A stretch of DNA of 7,745 nt, from contig DAOUQS010000087.1 in assembly GCA_030625465.1 (NCBI GenBank), positions 1 to 7,745 on the forward strand. Direction: 5' to 3'. Made by a program: the position numbers and the translations under genes. Position 1 is the stretch's first letter; every line of letters starts with the position of its first letter. The notes below the pieces were generated by a model. The model saw only the letters and a list, made by a program, of their open reading frames with translations, searched no databases and had not been told where the DNA came from. Below are positions 1 to 6,669 of the stretch, piece after piece. The stretch is from Amylibacter sp. (GTDB lineage: Bacteria > Pseudomonadota > Alphaproteobacteria > Rhodobacterales > Rhodobacteraceae).

Positions 1-1158
1 GGCGAGTTACCCGGAAATGAAGAGCTTTATGAAATTGCCGAAGCGGCGCCCAATGCGGCCACTGGCATATTAAAGCTGTACCGCGCCTATAAGGAATCGC
101 AGAACCGTTTGTCAGACCTAAGTGCCATGCTGGCACAAGAAGGCGTTGTTACCGGTGTCGATGCCCCGCACCTGCCAAGTGACGAAGTGCGCGAGCTGTT
201 TGAAAACCGCCCCTATTGCTTCCCGTGGATTGAAGATGCTGTGCAGGATTTCATACCCGAACGCACATATGGCCCTGAATTATGGGTGTTTTTATTGGAT
301 TGGCTGCGCAAAAACCACAATATAACAGTCCAGAAACTACCCGTTCATGTCATGCCGCAACATTTACGTCGCTTCGATAAACACACATTGCGCCTGTTTA
401 TTTCCGACCGCCTTTCCCCGGTTGAACAGCTTTATGAGCTGGCCGCAGAGGTAACCCTGCTAGCCTTCCCGCTGGCAATCCAAGAGGAATTGAACCTGTT
501 AACGCTGTCTTCCGACGAAACCCGGCGTTTGGTGCGCAACGAATTAACCCGCTATGCAGCCCTGTCCATGTTGATGCCGTACGGTGCTTTTTTACGCGCA
601 ACCAAGACCTTGAAAAATGACATATCTGCGCTTGCTGCACGTTTCGGTGTCAGTTTTGAACGCGCCGCGATGCGGATGACCACATTGAACCGCCCAAATC
701 AGGCCGGCCTGCCGTTTTTCCTGATGGAGGTGGACCACGCTGGCAATATCCTGCGCCGTTCCGGTGTCAAAGGCTACCCCAAGGCACAATTTGGCGGCTC
801 ATGCCCTAAATTGCCAGTATATCAGGCCCTGATCCAGCCGCGTCAAATACAACTGGATACGGTCGAAACCACTGATGGAAGCGAGTTTTTTGTTCTGACA
901 CGCAGTGTTGACGGCCCGCAACCGGCACTTGGCGAACATATCCGCCGCACCGCATTATTGCTGGGGTGTGCAATCCAGCATTTGTCTGAAACCGTTTATG
1001 CCGAACATCTGAATACAGATGAGGACCCAATTCCGACCGGTACATCGTGCAGGCTTTGTGAAAGACAAGGCTGCTTGTCACGCGCCGAAGCCCCTGTAAC
1101 ACGCCCGCTTGGATTAGATGAAATGACCACTGGCTTAAGTGTTTTCGACTTTAACTAG
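1..1158 (+). CDS. ScfR/COG3800-type transcriptional regulator (IrrE-like plus ScfR C-terminal domain), 5' truncated by window edge
   Basis: Frame 1 is open from base 1 to the TAG at 1156-1158, giving 385 visible residues with no credible start inside; the TTG at 109 is internal. Family members are about 470 aa, so roughly the first 85 residues, including the expected XRE-type HTH, are missing. Visible residues about 55-200 form the IrrE/ImmA-like region, ending in the typical LMPYGAFLRA stretch. The C-terminal half is the ScfR (short-chain fatty acyl regulator, DUF2083) domain, with FFLMEVDHAGNI, GGSCP (Cys268) and the terminal cluster SCRLCERQGC (Cys350, Cys353, Cys358), and it ends LSVFDFN. 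The HExxH protease motif is degenerate: at visible residues 149-153 the sequence is AEVTL, with both histidines absent, so peptidase activity is unlikely. Family members control short-chain acyl-CoA and propionate/glyoxylate metabolism, but the target here cannot be read. The gene is convergent with the SUF operon and is not part of it. Confidence 0.87.
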   Translation, partial: GELPGNEELYEIAEAAPNAATGILKLYRAYKESQNRLSDLSAMLAQEGVVTGVDAPHLPSDEVRELFENRPYCFPWIEDAVQDFIPERTYGPELWVFLLDWLRKNHNITVQKLPVHVMPQHLRRFDKHTLRLFISDRLSPVEQLYELAAEVTLLAFPLAIQEELNLLTLSSDETRRLVRNELTRYAALSMLMPYGAFLRATKTLKNDISALAARFGVSFERAAMRMTTLNRPNQAGLPFFLMEVDHAGNILRRSGVKGYPKAQFGGSCPKLPVYQALIQPRQIQLDTVETTDGSEFFVLTRSVDGPQPALGEHIRRTALLLGCAIQHLSETVYAEHLNTDEDPIPTGTSCRLCERQGCLSRAEAPVTRPLGLDEMTTGLSVFDFN

Positions 1159-1379
1159 GCATTACAAGGTGCTGTTCAAAATGGATTATATCATAACGCC
1201 ATAATATTGACATGATTCAAAAATAGAAATTAAACAGCCGCAAGGTAAGTCGTGTATCTGTAACAAGTATAAGTAAGTGTAAAATAATGCGTATTATTCC
1301 ACATATAACATTGGCCAGTTTGTTTAAAATAGGTCACAAAACATCCGAAAATCAGGTTGATATTCCCCACAGCGCACAG

Positions 1380-1412
1380 CGGGCGCAGGACCGATCAAAC
1401 CAGCCGCGCCCG
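1380..1412 (+). terminator. GC-rich inverted repeat, possible terminator
   Basis: CGGGCGC at 1380-1386 pairs perfectly with GCGCCCG at 1406-1412 across a 19-nt loop. On the + strand only TTT follows, so a factor-independent terminator for the upstream regulator gene would be weak, and it sits about 220 bp after that stop codon. On the - strand no T-run follows. It is plausible as part of a bidirectional termination zone but not proven. Confidence 0.3.
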
Positions 1413-1423
1413 TTTCATATCAA

Positions 1424-1464
1424 CAGGGACAAGCACGGCACACGTCCCTGGCATAGTTACAGGG
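1424..1464 (-). terminator. Overlapping inverted repeats just downstream of sufS
   Basis: CAGGGAC (1424-1430) pairs with GTCCCTG (1444-1450). The same CCCTG (1446-1450) can instead pair with CAGGG at 1460-1464, so two mutually exclusive hairpins are possible. They start 18 bases after the sufS stop in the operon's direction, where a terminator would be expected. No clear U-tract follows on the - strand (TTGATATG), so the structure could equally protect the 3' end or assist Rho-dependent termination. Confidence 0.35.
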
Positions 1465-1481
1465 TTAAAAATAATAAATAA

Positions 1482-2702
1482 TCAGGCAAACAGATCGTGA
1501 CACAGTTCCAGCGCCTCGACCAGTTTATCAACCTCTTCAACTGTATTATACAGGCCAAATGATGCGCGGCACGTGGCCGTAACCCCCAAATGTTCCATCA
1601 AAGGCTGGGCGCAATGGTGCCCTGCCCGCACCGCAATACCCTTTTGATCAACAACCGTCGATATATCATGCGGATGTCCGGCGCCATCCAGCGTAAAGCT
1701 GAATATCGCCCCTTTGGTGGCGGAATTACCCTGTATATTCAACCAGTTCAGCCCGCTTAGCTGCTGTTGCGCATAGTCACGCAGAATCCGTTCATGTGCC
1801 GCAATATTCTGCATGCCCAGATCCATCATATACTCCAGCGCCACACCCATGCCGATCATCTGGACGATGCCCGGTGTGCCCGCTTCAAACTTGTGTGGCG
1901 GATCATTATAGGTCACCACATCGCGGCCAACCTCGCGGATCATATCACCACCACCGAAAAACGGGCGCATTTCGGCCATACGGTCACGGCGCACATAAAG
2001 CGCACCCGAACCGGTTGGGCCATATAGTTTGTGGCCGGTTATCGCGAAAAAATCACATCCGATATCTTGCACATCAACAGGTGCGTGAACGCTGGATTGC
2101 GAGCCATCGACAACAACGGCGACACCGCGTGCGCGGGCCGCGGTGCAGATGGTTTTGACATCAACAACAGTCCCCAAGACGTTTGACATATGCGTGATTG
2201 CAATCATCTTGGTCTTCGGGCCGATCGCATCAATAACCGCTTGCGGGTCCAGATCCCCGTTCACATCGGTTTCGACCCACTTCAATACAACGCCCTGGCG
2301 TTCGCGCAGGAAGTGCCAAGGGACGATATTTGCATGATGCTCCATCACACTTAGGATTATCTCGTCACCGGCCTGCAATCGTGGTGCAGCCCAGCCGTAC
2401 GAAATCAGGTTCATTGCCTCTGTCGTGCCCGAGTTGAACAATATTTCGTCTTCATGGGCGGCATTCAGGAATTTCTGCACAATGCCGCGTGTGGCTTCAT
2501 ATTTGTCCGTGGCAAGGTTGGACAGGTAATGCAGGCCTCGATGCACATTGGCATATTCATGGCTATAGGCATTGGTGATGGCATCGATCATCACCTGAGG
2601 CTTTTGTGCAGACGCCCCATTATCCAGATAAACCAGTGGTTTTCCGTTCACTTCACGCGATAAAATCGGGAAATCTTTGCGTATTTTGGTGATATCATAC
2701 AT
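1482..2702 (-). CDS. sufS: Cysteine desulfurase SufS (group II, PLP-dependent)
   Basis: This 406-aa protein has full length for SufS (E. coli enzyme: 406 aa). It releases sulfur from L-cysteine as a persulfide on an active-site cysteine and passes it to the SufBCD scaffold in the cytosol. Visible hallmarks are YLDNGASAQKP near residue 25, the cofactor-stacking histidine in MEHHAN (His122/His123), VDGSQ (Asp199, Gln202), the PLP-lysine in ITGHKLYGPTG (Lys225), and the persulfide cysteine in RAGHHCAQPLM (Cys364, the same number as in E. coli). The short loop around Cys364 fits group II enzymes, which need a sulfur-transfer partner such as SufE; none is in this window. The ATG lies within the last codons of the upstream Yip1-like gene (8-bp overlap, ATGTATGA), with GAGG 9 bases upstream. 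It is the last gene of the operon visible here. Confidence 0.97.
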   Translation of the reverse strand: MYDITKIRKDFPILSREVNGKPLVYLDNGASAQKPQVMIDAITNAYSHEYANVHRGLHYLSNLATDKYEATRGIVQKFLNAAHEDEILFNSGTTEAMNLISYGWAAPRLQAGDEIILSVMEHHANIVPWHFLRERQGVVLKWVETDVNGDLDPQAVIDAIGPKTKMIAITHMSNVLGTVVDVKTICTAARARGVAVVVDGSQSSVHAPVDVQDIGCDFFAITGHKLYGPTGSGALYVRRDRMAEMRPFFGGGDMIREVGRDVVTYNDPPHKFEAGTPGIVQMIGMGVALEYMMDLGMQNIAAHERILRDYAQQQLSGLNWLNIQGNSATKGAIFSFTLDGAGHPHDISTVVDQKGIAVRAGHHCAQPLMEHLGVTATCRASFGLYNTVEEVDKLVEALELCHDLFA

Positions 2703-3297
2703 TGTGCATTACCTCTGGTGTGATCCCTAAAAGGACAAGGATAATGGTGAAAACGAAGGCAACACCAAAGAATGTGGCGATAATACCGGATATGACCGCG
2801 AAAATATTCGTAAAGCCATGAATTTCCATTACAAAGCTTACGGTAAGATGAATGAACAACAGCAAAGTTACCATCGCAATTATGGAATACATCCCGGGGA
2901 AAATCGTAATCACGATCAGCTGGCTAATGCTGATCCCGAACATGATAAACTGCAACCAGATCAGTGCCGTCAGGGCCTCTTTATAGGTTCCAACCCCTTT
3001 AAAAAGCCGACCGATGAAGGTGATAATACCCGCAGTGCAGATGAACACCGCGATTTGCATGAAAAACAGCGGTATAGGATTTGAAGAAATCACCGAAAAT
3101 GCGGTTTGCACTGTGGCGGGTTCTACCAGTAAAAAGCCGATTGAAAGAAACGTACTTATTGCGGCAACCAGCGCTGTGGCTTGCAGCAGTTCGGGCATTG
3201 TAATCACCATATCCAAGATGATCCGCAAACACCGTTTAGGTTCGCGCAGCGACTCTATTGCAAGCCGGAAAAGGCCGGCCATCCCATTAGTCTGCAT
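2695..3297 (-). CDS. Yip1-like polytopic membrane protein (copy C)
   Basis: This 200-aa, very hydrophobic protein has about five predicted membrane segments (roughly residues 38-58, 75-98, 108-133, 134-155 and 170-191) after a short amphipathic N-terminus. The core FKGVGTYKEALTALIW (about 99-114) matches the GxGT-aromatic motif of the two neighbouring proteins, supporting membership of the bacterial Yip1 family. The molecular function of that family in bacteria is unknown. It is the most divergent of the three copies, with Tyr in place of Trp in the motif. The ATG at 3297 has GGAG 7 bases upstream, but that site lies inside the 3' arm of a long hairpin (see 3302-3368), so its translation may be controlled. 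The stop overlaps the sufS start by 8 bp, so its translation and that of sufS are likely coupled. It is probably an inner-membrane protein. Confidence 0.8.
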   Translation of the reverse strand: MQTNGMAGLFRLAIESLREPKRCLRIILDMVITMPELLQATALVAAISTFLSIGFLLVEPATVQTAFSVISSNPIPLFFMQIAVFICTAGIITFIGRLFKGVGTYKEALTALIWLQFIMFGISISQLIVITIFPGMYSIIAMVTLLLFIHLTVSFVMEIHGFTNIFAVISGIIATFFGVAFVFTIILVLLGITPEVMHNV

Positions 3298-3301
3298 CTA
3301 A

Positions 3302-3368
3302 GCGCTCCGTTTGCTTTCACGTAGATTACACCTATCAGGCCATCTGGTGAAAGCAAAGTCAGGAGCGC
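3302..3368 (-). promoter_or_regulatory. Long intercistronic hairpin covering the ribosome binding site of Yip1-like copy C
   Basis: The outer arms GCGCTCC (3302-3308) and GGAGCGC (3362-3368) are perfectly complementary. The inner arms TTTGCTTTCAC (3310-3320) and GTGAAAGCAAA (3347-3357) pair over 11 bp. AGAT (3323-3326) can pair with ATCT (3342-3345) near the loop. That totals 18 bp plus 4, interrupted only by a small internal loop. In the - strand mRNA the 3' outer arm contains GGAG (complement of 3305-3308), which is the Shine-Dalgarno sequence 7 bases before the ATG at 3297. A folded mRNA would hide it. No U-run follows, so an ordinary terminator is unlikely. The pairing is directly visible; a regulatory role is inferred. 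Confidence 0.6.
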
Positions 3369-3386
3369 GATTATTGTCGTGATTTA

Positions 3387-4058
3387 TTATATGCCAAGAT
3401 CGAATAAACCGGTTGCTTTCAGATAGTACACGCCAAAAAGGCCTGCCAGTGAAAGTACGGTCATAACCATGAATACGGGTGATGACAGTTTAAACTTGTG
3501 CGATTCTGTAATACCTTCGGAGATCAACCATACGAACGGGATCAGGCCCAACCAATATGGCGGCAATGAAACCCATTCTTCTTTCAGTACCGGGATATAA
3601 TCCTCTAGCCCGTACATGCTGACGGTGACCAAAGCCGCGATAAAGCTGAACGGCGCGGATACAAGTGCAGCCCAGAACACACAAACGCGGGTTTCATACC
3701 ATGTTCCCTGCCCGCCAAACAATTTTGCGATGCCGTAGACAACCATGGAAAACAAATACATGAACGGTGTTCTGATCATCAAGGCGCCAACCAGAAAGAC
3801 ACCGATTTCAGCGGGAATAAAGGCAGAGGCGCTGCTCATCGGGGCGACGACTGTTTTAATGCTCCATGACAGGAAAAATACCAGGTCGGACAGCAGGATC
3901 AGGAAAACCAAACGGCCTTCGTTCGGGTTTTCATCAATCAAACGACGTGAAGACGCGCGCATATCGCGCCACGCATCCATGATGCGTTCTAACATTGAAG
4001 TACGGTTGATTGAGAAAATTCCGGTATATCCGTGGAATGAATCGGTTTGCATCGTCAT
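3387..4058 (-). CDS. Yip1-like polytopic membrane protein (copy B)
   Basis: This 223-aa membrane protein has about five predicted hydrophobic segments (around residues 49-66, 84-111, 126-148, 166-181 and 193-213). The motif GGQGTWYETR (115-124) sits at the end of the second segment, as in copy A (KGQGTWIAAR), so it is assigned to the same Yip1-like family. An N-terminal extension of about 21 residues precedes MLERIMDAWRDM, which lines up with the N-termini of the other two copies. The start at 4058 is preferred because AAGGA lies 8 bases upstream; an internal ATG at 3995 has no ribosome binding site, although it would give a length closer to its paralogues. It has 86 bp of non-coding DNA before it and 89 bp after it, unlike the overlapping core genes. 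The biochemical role is unknown, and inner-membrane location is inferred. Confidence 0.8.
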   Translation of the reverse strand: MTMQTDSFHGYTGIFSINRTSMLERIMDAWRDMRASSRRLIDENPNEGRLVFLILLSDLVFFLSWSIKTVVAPMSSASAFIPAEIGVFLVGALMIRTPFMYLFSMVVYGIAKLFGGQGTWYETRVCVFWAALVSAPFSFIAALVTVSMYGLEDYIPVLKEEWVSLPPYWLGLIPFVWLISEGITESHKFKLSSPVFMVMTVLSLAGLFGVYYLKATGLFDLGI

Positions 4059-4062
4059 TGCA

Positions 4063-4123
4063 GTATTCCTTACGCTACTCGTTAAACTGATTAAACTTTG
4101 AGTAGGGATTACATTAAGAATAC
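4063..4123 (-). promoter_or_regulatory. Imperfect intercistronic inverted repeat around the ribosome binding site of Yip1-like copy B
   Basis: GTATTC (4063-4068) pairs with GAATAC (4118-4123). After one bulged base, TTA (4070-4072) pairs with TAA (4115-4117), and CTACTC (4075-4080) pairs with GAGTAG (4100-4105). The AAGGA ribosome binding site of copy B (complement of 4067-4071) falls in the outer stem. The loop also holds a direct repeat, TTAAACT, at 4082-4088 and 4091-4097. The stem is weaker and more AT-rich than the one at 3302-3368, so it may be fortuitous. Confidence 0.35.
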
Positions 4124-4144
4124 GGCTAAAATATGAAGCTTTTC

Positions 4145-4621
4145 TTACTTAAATTCGATCTGTCTGAAGTTTTTCCACAGCTGCGAAATGAATACAATTG
4201 CCGTGATTGCATTAAAAAACAACGGTAATATGCTGTTATCAAATACATAAGACATACCACCAACCAAAACCAGTGGAATTGTCACAACGGCTGACCAGAC
4301 CAATGCACGCCGTGCCGCGATCCATGTCCCTTGTCCCTTGGCGAAAGTAAGAATCGCCCAGTGGATGATGCCCGCGATCGCGTACATCATAAGCGGCAGG
4401 AAAAAGATGTAGGCGATGAACAAGCTTGCCATCATTCCGGCAAGCATATCGGGATCAGGTGCGGTGGCCGCGACGCGCGGGTAGTTTGCAATCAGGTTCA
4501 TCAGCCCGAACAACATGGCATAAAACAATGTTTGCGCATCCGTAATGCCACGGTCAATCTGTGCCTGCATAACCGTTGCGGGCGCACGATACGCCCGCGC
4601 GATGTCACCGATCAAGGACAT
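4145..4621 (-). CDS. Yip1-like polytopic membrane protein (copy A, adjacent to sufD)
   Basis: This 158-aa membrane protein begins MSLIGDIARAYRAPATVM, the N-terminal pattern recalled for Yip1-family proteins next to sufD in alphaproteobacterial SUF operons. Hydrophobic segments lie at about residues 29-47, 62-93, 107-127 and 131-148. The motif KGQGTWIAARRALVW spans 95-109. The ATG at 4621 overlaps the sufD stop by one base (TAATG), a classic coupling junction. An in-frame ATG at 4645 would add eight residues (MDGAQAQL), but it lies inside sufD and the extra residues are unlike a Yip1 N-terminus. The tight junction argues for co-production with SufD. A membrane anchoring or transport role for the SUF system is possible but unproven. 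This is probably the ancestral copy, because it sits where single-copy operons usually carry theirs, as far as I recall. Confidence 0.83.
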   Translation of the reverse strand: MSLIGDIARAYRAPATVMQAQIDRGITDAQTLFYAMLFGLMNLIANYPRVAATAPDPDMLAGMMASLFIAYIFFLPLMMYAIAGIIHWAILTFAKGQGTWIAARRALVWSAVVTIPLVLVGGMSYVFDNSILPLFFNAITAIVFISQLWKNFRQIEFK

Positions 4622-5910
4622 TAGCTGCGCCTGCGCTCCATCCATTGTGCCAAACGGTCGTGGATATCCTGGCTAAGTGCGTCATCATCAATCTCGTCAA
4701 TCGCCTCACCCAGAAAGGCCAGAATCAACATATCTTGTGCCTGCGCCTGTGGAACGCCGCGTGACAACAGATAAAACAGTGCATTTTCATCAATCGCACC
4801 AACGGTTGATCCGTGCGAACAGATCACATCATCCGCATAAATTTCCAGTTCCGGCTTGGCAAAGAAGTTGCTGTTATCATCCAGTAACAACGCTTGTGAA
4901 ATCTGGTAACCATCCGTTTTCTGCGCGCCTTCCTTAACCAGTATTTTGCCCTGGAATACGCCGGTGGCACCATTGCGCAGCACCTTTTTAAAGACCTGAC
5001 GGCTTTCACTGTTCAAGGAACCATGGGTGATAAAAACTGTGTCATCATGGTGAAAATCGCTGCCGTCACCGGCACAAACACCGCCCACAGTTGCTTTTGT
5101 ATCGTTACCAACGACATCCAGCACACATTCATTGCGTGTTAAGATGCCATTAACTGTCATGGTGAAAGACCTGAAAACACTGTCATCCGCCAAACGGCCA
5201 AACATATGTGTCATTGTGCGGCGCTCATGGTCACGCCCTTGCGTGCGGACATGGTGAAACGCGGCTTTTTCAGCCACATCAATTTCCATAACCGAATTGA
5301 ACCGCGCCGCACCCGGCCCGCTTTCCAATATTGTCAGACTTGCACCCGCATCAATCTTGACCAGATGATGCACCATCGCATCCGAGGTTTCGGCATTATG
5401 GACATAGCGCACCGAAATCGGTTTTACCGCCTTGCCTGTCGCCCGAATAACCAGCCCCTGCCCTGCAACGGCTGTGTTCAATGCCGCCATCGGACGTTTG
5501 ACCGGATTTTGCCCATTGGCTTCCAGCACACCGTATAGATCCTTGGCCCAGTGGATGTCCTTGCTCAAGGCATCCGCCAAAGGCTCTATTTCGACACCCT
5601 CTAGGCTTAGATCATCTGAAAGCTCTGCGTCGAACACGCCGTCCACAAACACCAGTTTCAAACGATCAATATTGTCAAACATCGGGGCTTCATCTATCGC
5701 AAGCAATGCCGCAACCGGTGTGGGGAACACTGTCAGTTCTGCCGGATTGGTGTATTTCCAGTATTCATCCCGTTTAACAGGCGCACCCATAGCGCGCAGG
5801 CTTGCCGCCGCACGGGCACGGGCATCCATTGCCCATTTAGCCCCGTTCGGGGCAACAAATGCGGCCAGCAGCACCTGACTTGTTTCAAACTTCGGATTTG
5901 GAACAGCCAT
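4621..5910 (-). CDS. sufD: Fe-S cluster assembly protein SufD
   Basis: This 429-aa protein is typical in length for SufD, the paralogue of SufB that completes the SufBC2D scaffold in the cytosol. The N-terminal helical part contains the RDEYWKYTN element (48-55). The beta-helix core has RNGATGVFQGKILV (312-325) and KTDGYQISQALLL (331-343). The C-terminal signature FFAKPELEIYADDV runs into CSHGSTVGAIDENALFYLLSRG. Cys364 and His366 in CSHGS correspond by motif to E. coli Cys358 and His360; His360 works with SufB Cys405 at the cluster-building interface. The ATG overlaps the sufC stop by one base (TGATG), with GAGG 7 bases upstream, so the two subunits are translationally coupled. No truncation or odd substitution is seen. 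Confidence 0.97.
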   Translation of the reverse strand: MAVPNPKFETSQVLLAAFVAPNGAKWAMDARARAAASLRAMGAPVKRDEYWKYTNPAELTVFPTPVAALLAIDEAPMFDNIDRLKLVFVDGVFDAELSDDLSLEGVEIEPLADALSKDIHWAKDLYGVLEANGQNPVKRPMAALNTAVAGQGLVIRATGKAVKPISVRYVHNAETSDAMVHHLVKIDAGASLTILESGPGAARFNSVMEIDVAEKAAFHHVRTQGRDHERRTMTHMFGRLADDSVFRSFTMTVNGILTRNECVLDVVGNDTKATVGGVCAGDGSDFHHDDTVFITHGSLNSESRQVFKKVLRNGATGVFQGKILVKEGAQKTDGYQISQALLLDDNSNFFAKPELEIYADDVICSHGSTVGAIDENALFYLLSRGVPQAQAQDMLILAFLGEAIDEIDDDALSQDIHDRLAQWMERRRS

Positions 5911-6665
5911 CAGGCCACCTCTGCCAAAATATCGGCGTATCCGTTGTTTTCAACTTCCAGTGCCAGGTCAGGCCCGCCGGATTTAATGATTTTACCGTTC
6001 GCCATGATATGCACCACATCGGGTTTGATATGATCCAGCAGGCGTTGATAGTGCGTAATCACAAGAAAAGACCGCTTGCCGTCGCGCAGTGCGTTCACCC
6101 CTTCGGCAACCAATTTCATCGCGTCCACATCCAGCCCGCTATCGGTTTCATCCAATATGCACATGGTTGGCGATAGCATCGCCATTTGCAGGATTTCATT
6201 ACGCTTTTTCTCGCCACCGGAAAACCCTACATTCACAGGGCGTTTCAGCATATCCGCATCTATTTTTAAATCTTTGGCCTTGGTGCGCACTTCTTTCAGA
6301 AATTCGCTTGCGGTCAATTCAGGTTCATTACGGGCTTTGCGTTGTGCATTCACAGCCGTGCGCAAGAACGTCATATTCCCCACACCGGGGATTTCCACAG
6401 GGTATTGGAATGCCAGAAACAGGCCAGCGGCAGCGCGTTCCTCGGGCTCCATATCCAATAAATCAACGCCATTCAAAGTAGCAGAACCACCGGTAACCTT
6501 ATAACCGCTTTTACCGGCAAGCACATAAGACATCGTTGACTTACCAGAGCCGTTCGGCCCCATGATTGCATGAACTTCACCTTCACCGATGTTCAGATCA
6601 ACACCTTTCAGGATTTGTTTATCTTCTTCTTCCAAGCCTACTTGAAGGTTCTTGATATTTAGCAT
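5910..6665 (-). CDS. sufC: SufC, ATPase of the Fe-S cluster scaffold complex
   Basis: This 251-aa ABC-type ATPase is soluble and drives the conformational change of SufBC2D rather than transport. Visible motifs are Walker A GPNGSGKST (36-44), the Q-loop in AFQYP (Gln87), the signature FSGGEKKR (148-155) in its SufC-specific form, Walker B CILDETDSGLD (169-179) with catalytic Glu173, and the H-loop His205 in VITHY. The start is placed at the ATG at 6665 because MLNIKNLQVG is the canonical SufC N-terminus. An in-frame ATG at 6731 would add 22 residues that overlap the upstream gene and have no family counterpart. The gap to the upstream stop is four bases (TAA-TGAC-ATG), and the upstream ribosome binding site is weak, which suggests coupling. 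Confidence 0.97.
   Translation of the reverse strand: MLNIKNLQVGLEEEDKQILKGVDLNIGEGEVHAIMGPNGSGKSTMSYVLAGKSGYKVTGGSATLNGVDLLDMEPEERAAAGLFLAFQYPVEIPGVGNMTFLRTAVNAQRKARNEPELTASEFLKEVRTKAKDLKIDADMLKRPVNVGFSGGEKKRNEILQMAMLSPTMCILDETDSGLDVDAMKLVAEGVNALRDGKRSFLVITHYQRLLDHIKPDVVHIMANGKIIKSGGPDLALEVENNGYADILAEVA
5918..5921 (-). promoter_or_regulatory. sufD ribosome binding site
   Basis: GAGG on the - strand lies within the last codons of sufC, 7 bases before the sufD ATG at 5910. This supports the chosen start and the stop-start overlap. Confidence 0.6.
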
Positions 6666-6669
6666 GTCA

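Larger units (their letters stand above)
1159..1481. other. Convergent intergenic region, no supported gene
   Basis: This 323-bp stretch separates the 3' ends of the regulator gene (+) and sufS (-). It is AT-rich up to about 1360 and more GC-rich from 1370 to 1450. It contains a short perfect inverted repeat, AATAAT-GCGT-ATTATT (1283-1298), and the two inverted-repeat groups listed separately. No protein with a ribosome binding site, no tRNA and no classical hairpin-plus-T-run terminator was found. The region probably serves as a 3' UTR and termination zone for both converging transcripts. Confidence 0.6.

Noticed and set aside
1207..1235. TTGACA at 1207-1212 as a -35 box of a + strand promoter for a small RNA
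   Set aside because: The best -10 candidate at 17-nt spacing (TTAAAC) matches TATAAT at only 3 of 6 positions, and there is no clear product or strong terminator; in AT-rich sequence this is expected by chance.
1287..1481. 64-aa open frame on the + strand in the convergent intergenic region
   Set aside because: No ribosome binding site, composition unlike a folded protein, and it runs through inverted repeats right up to the sufS stop; most likely chance.
2100..2110. VDGSQS in SufS instead of the common DGAQA as a defective PLP site
   Set aside because: Asp199 and Gln202 are kept, and DGSQ is, as far as I recall, a normal variant in alphaproteobacterial SufS.
1796..2158. 120-aa open frame on the + strand opposite sufS
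   Set aside because: Antisense to conserved SufS sequence, His/Arg/Pro-rich and without domain signature.
3302..3368. The hairpin as an intrinsic terminator or CRISPR-like repeat
   Set aside because: No U-run follows on either strand and there is only one copy in the window, so neither label is supported.
5432..5878. 148-aa open frame on the + strand opposite sufD
   Set aside because: It lies fully antisense to a clear SufD and its Ala/Ser-rich composition reflects the codons on the other strand.
6076..6504. 142-aa open frame on the + strand opposite sufC
   Set aside because: It mirrors the strongly conserved SufC coding frame; the translation is serine-rich with no recognisable domain, so it is a shadow.
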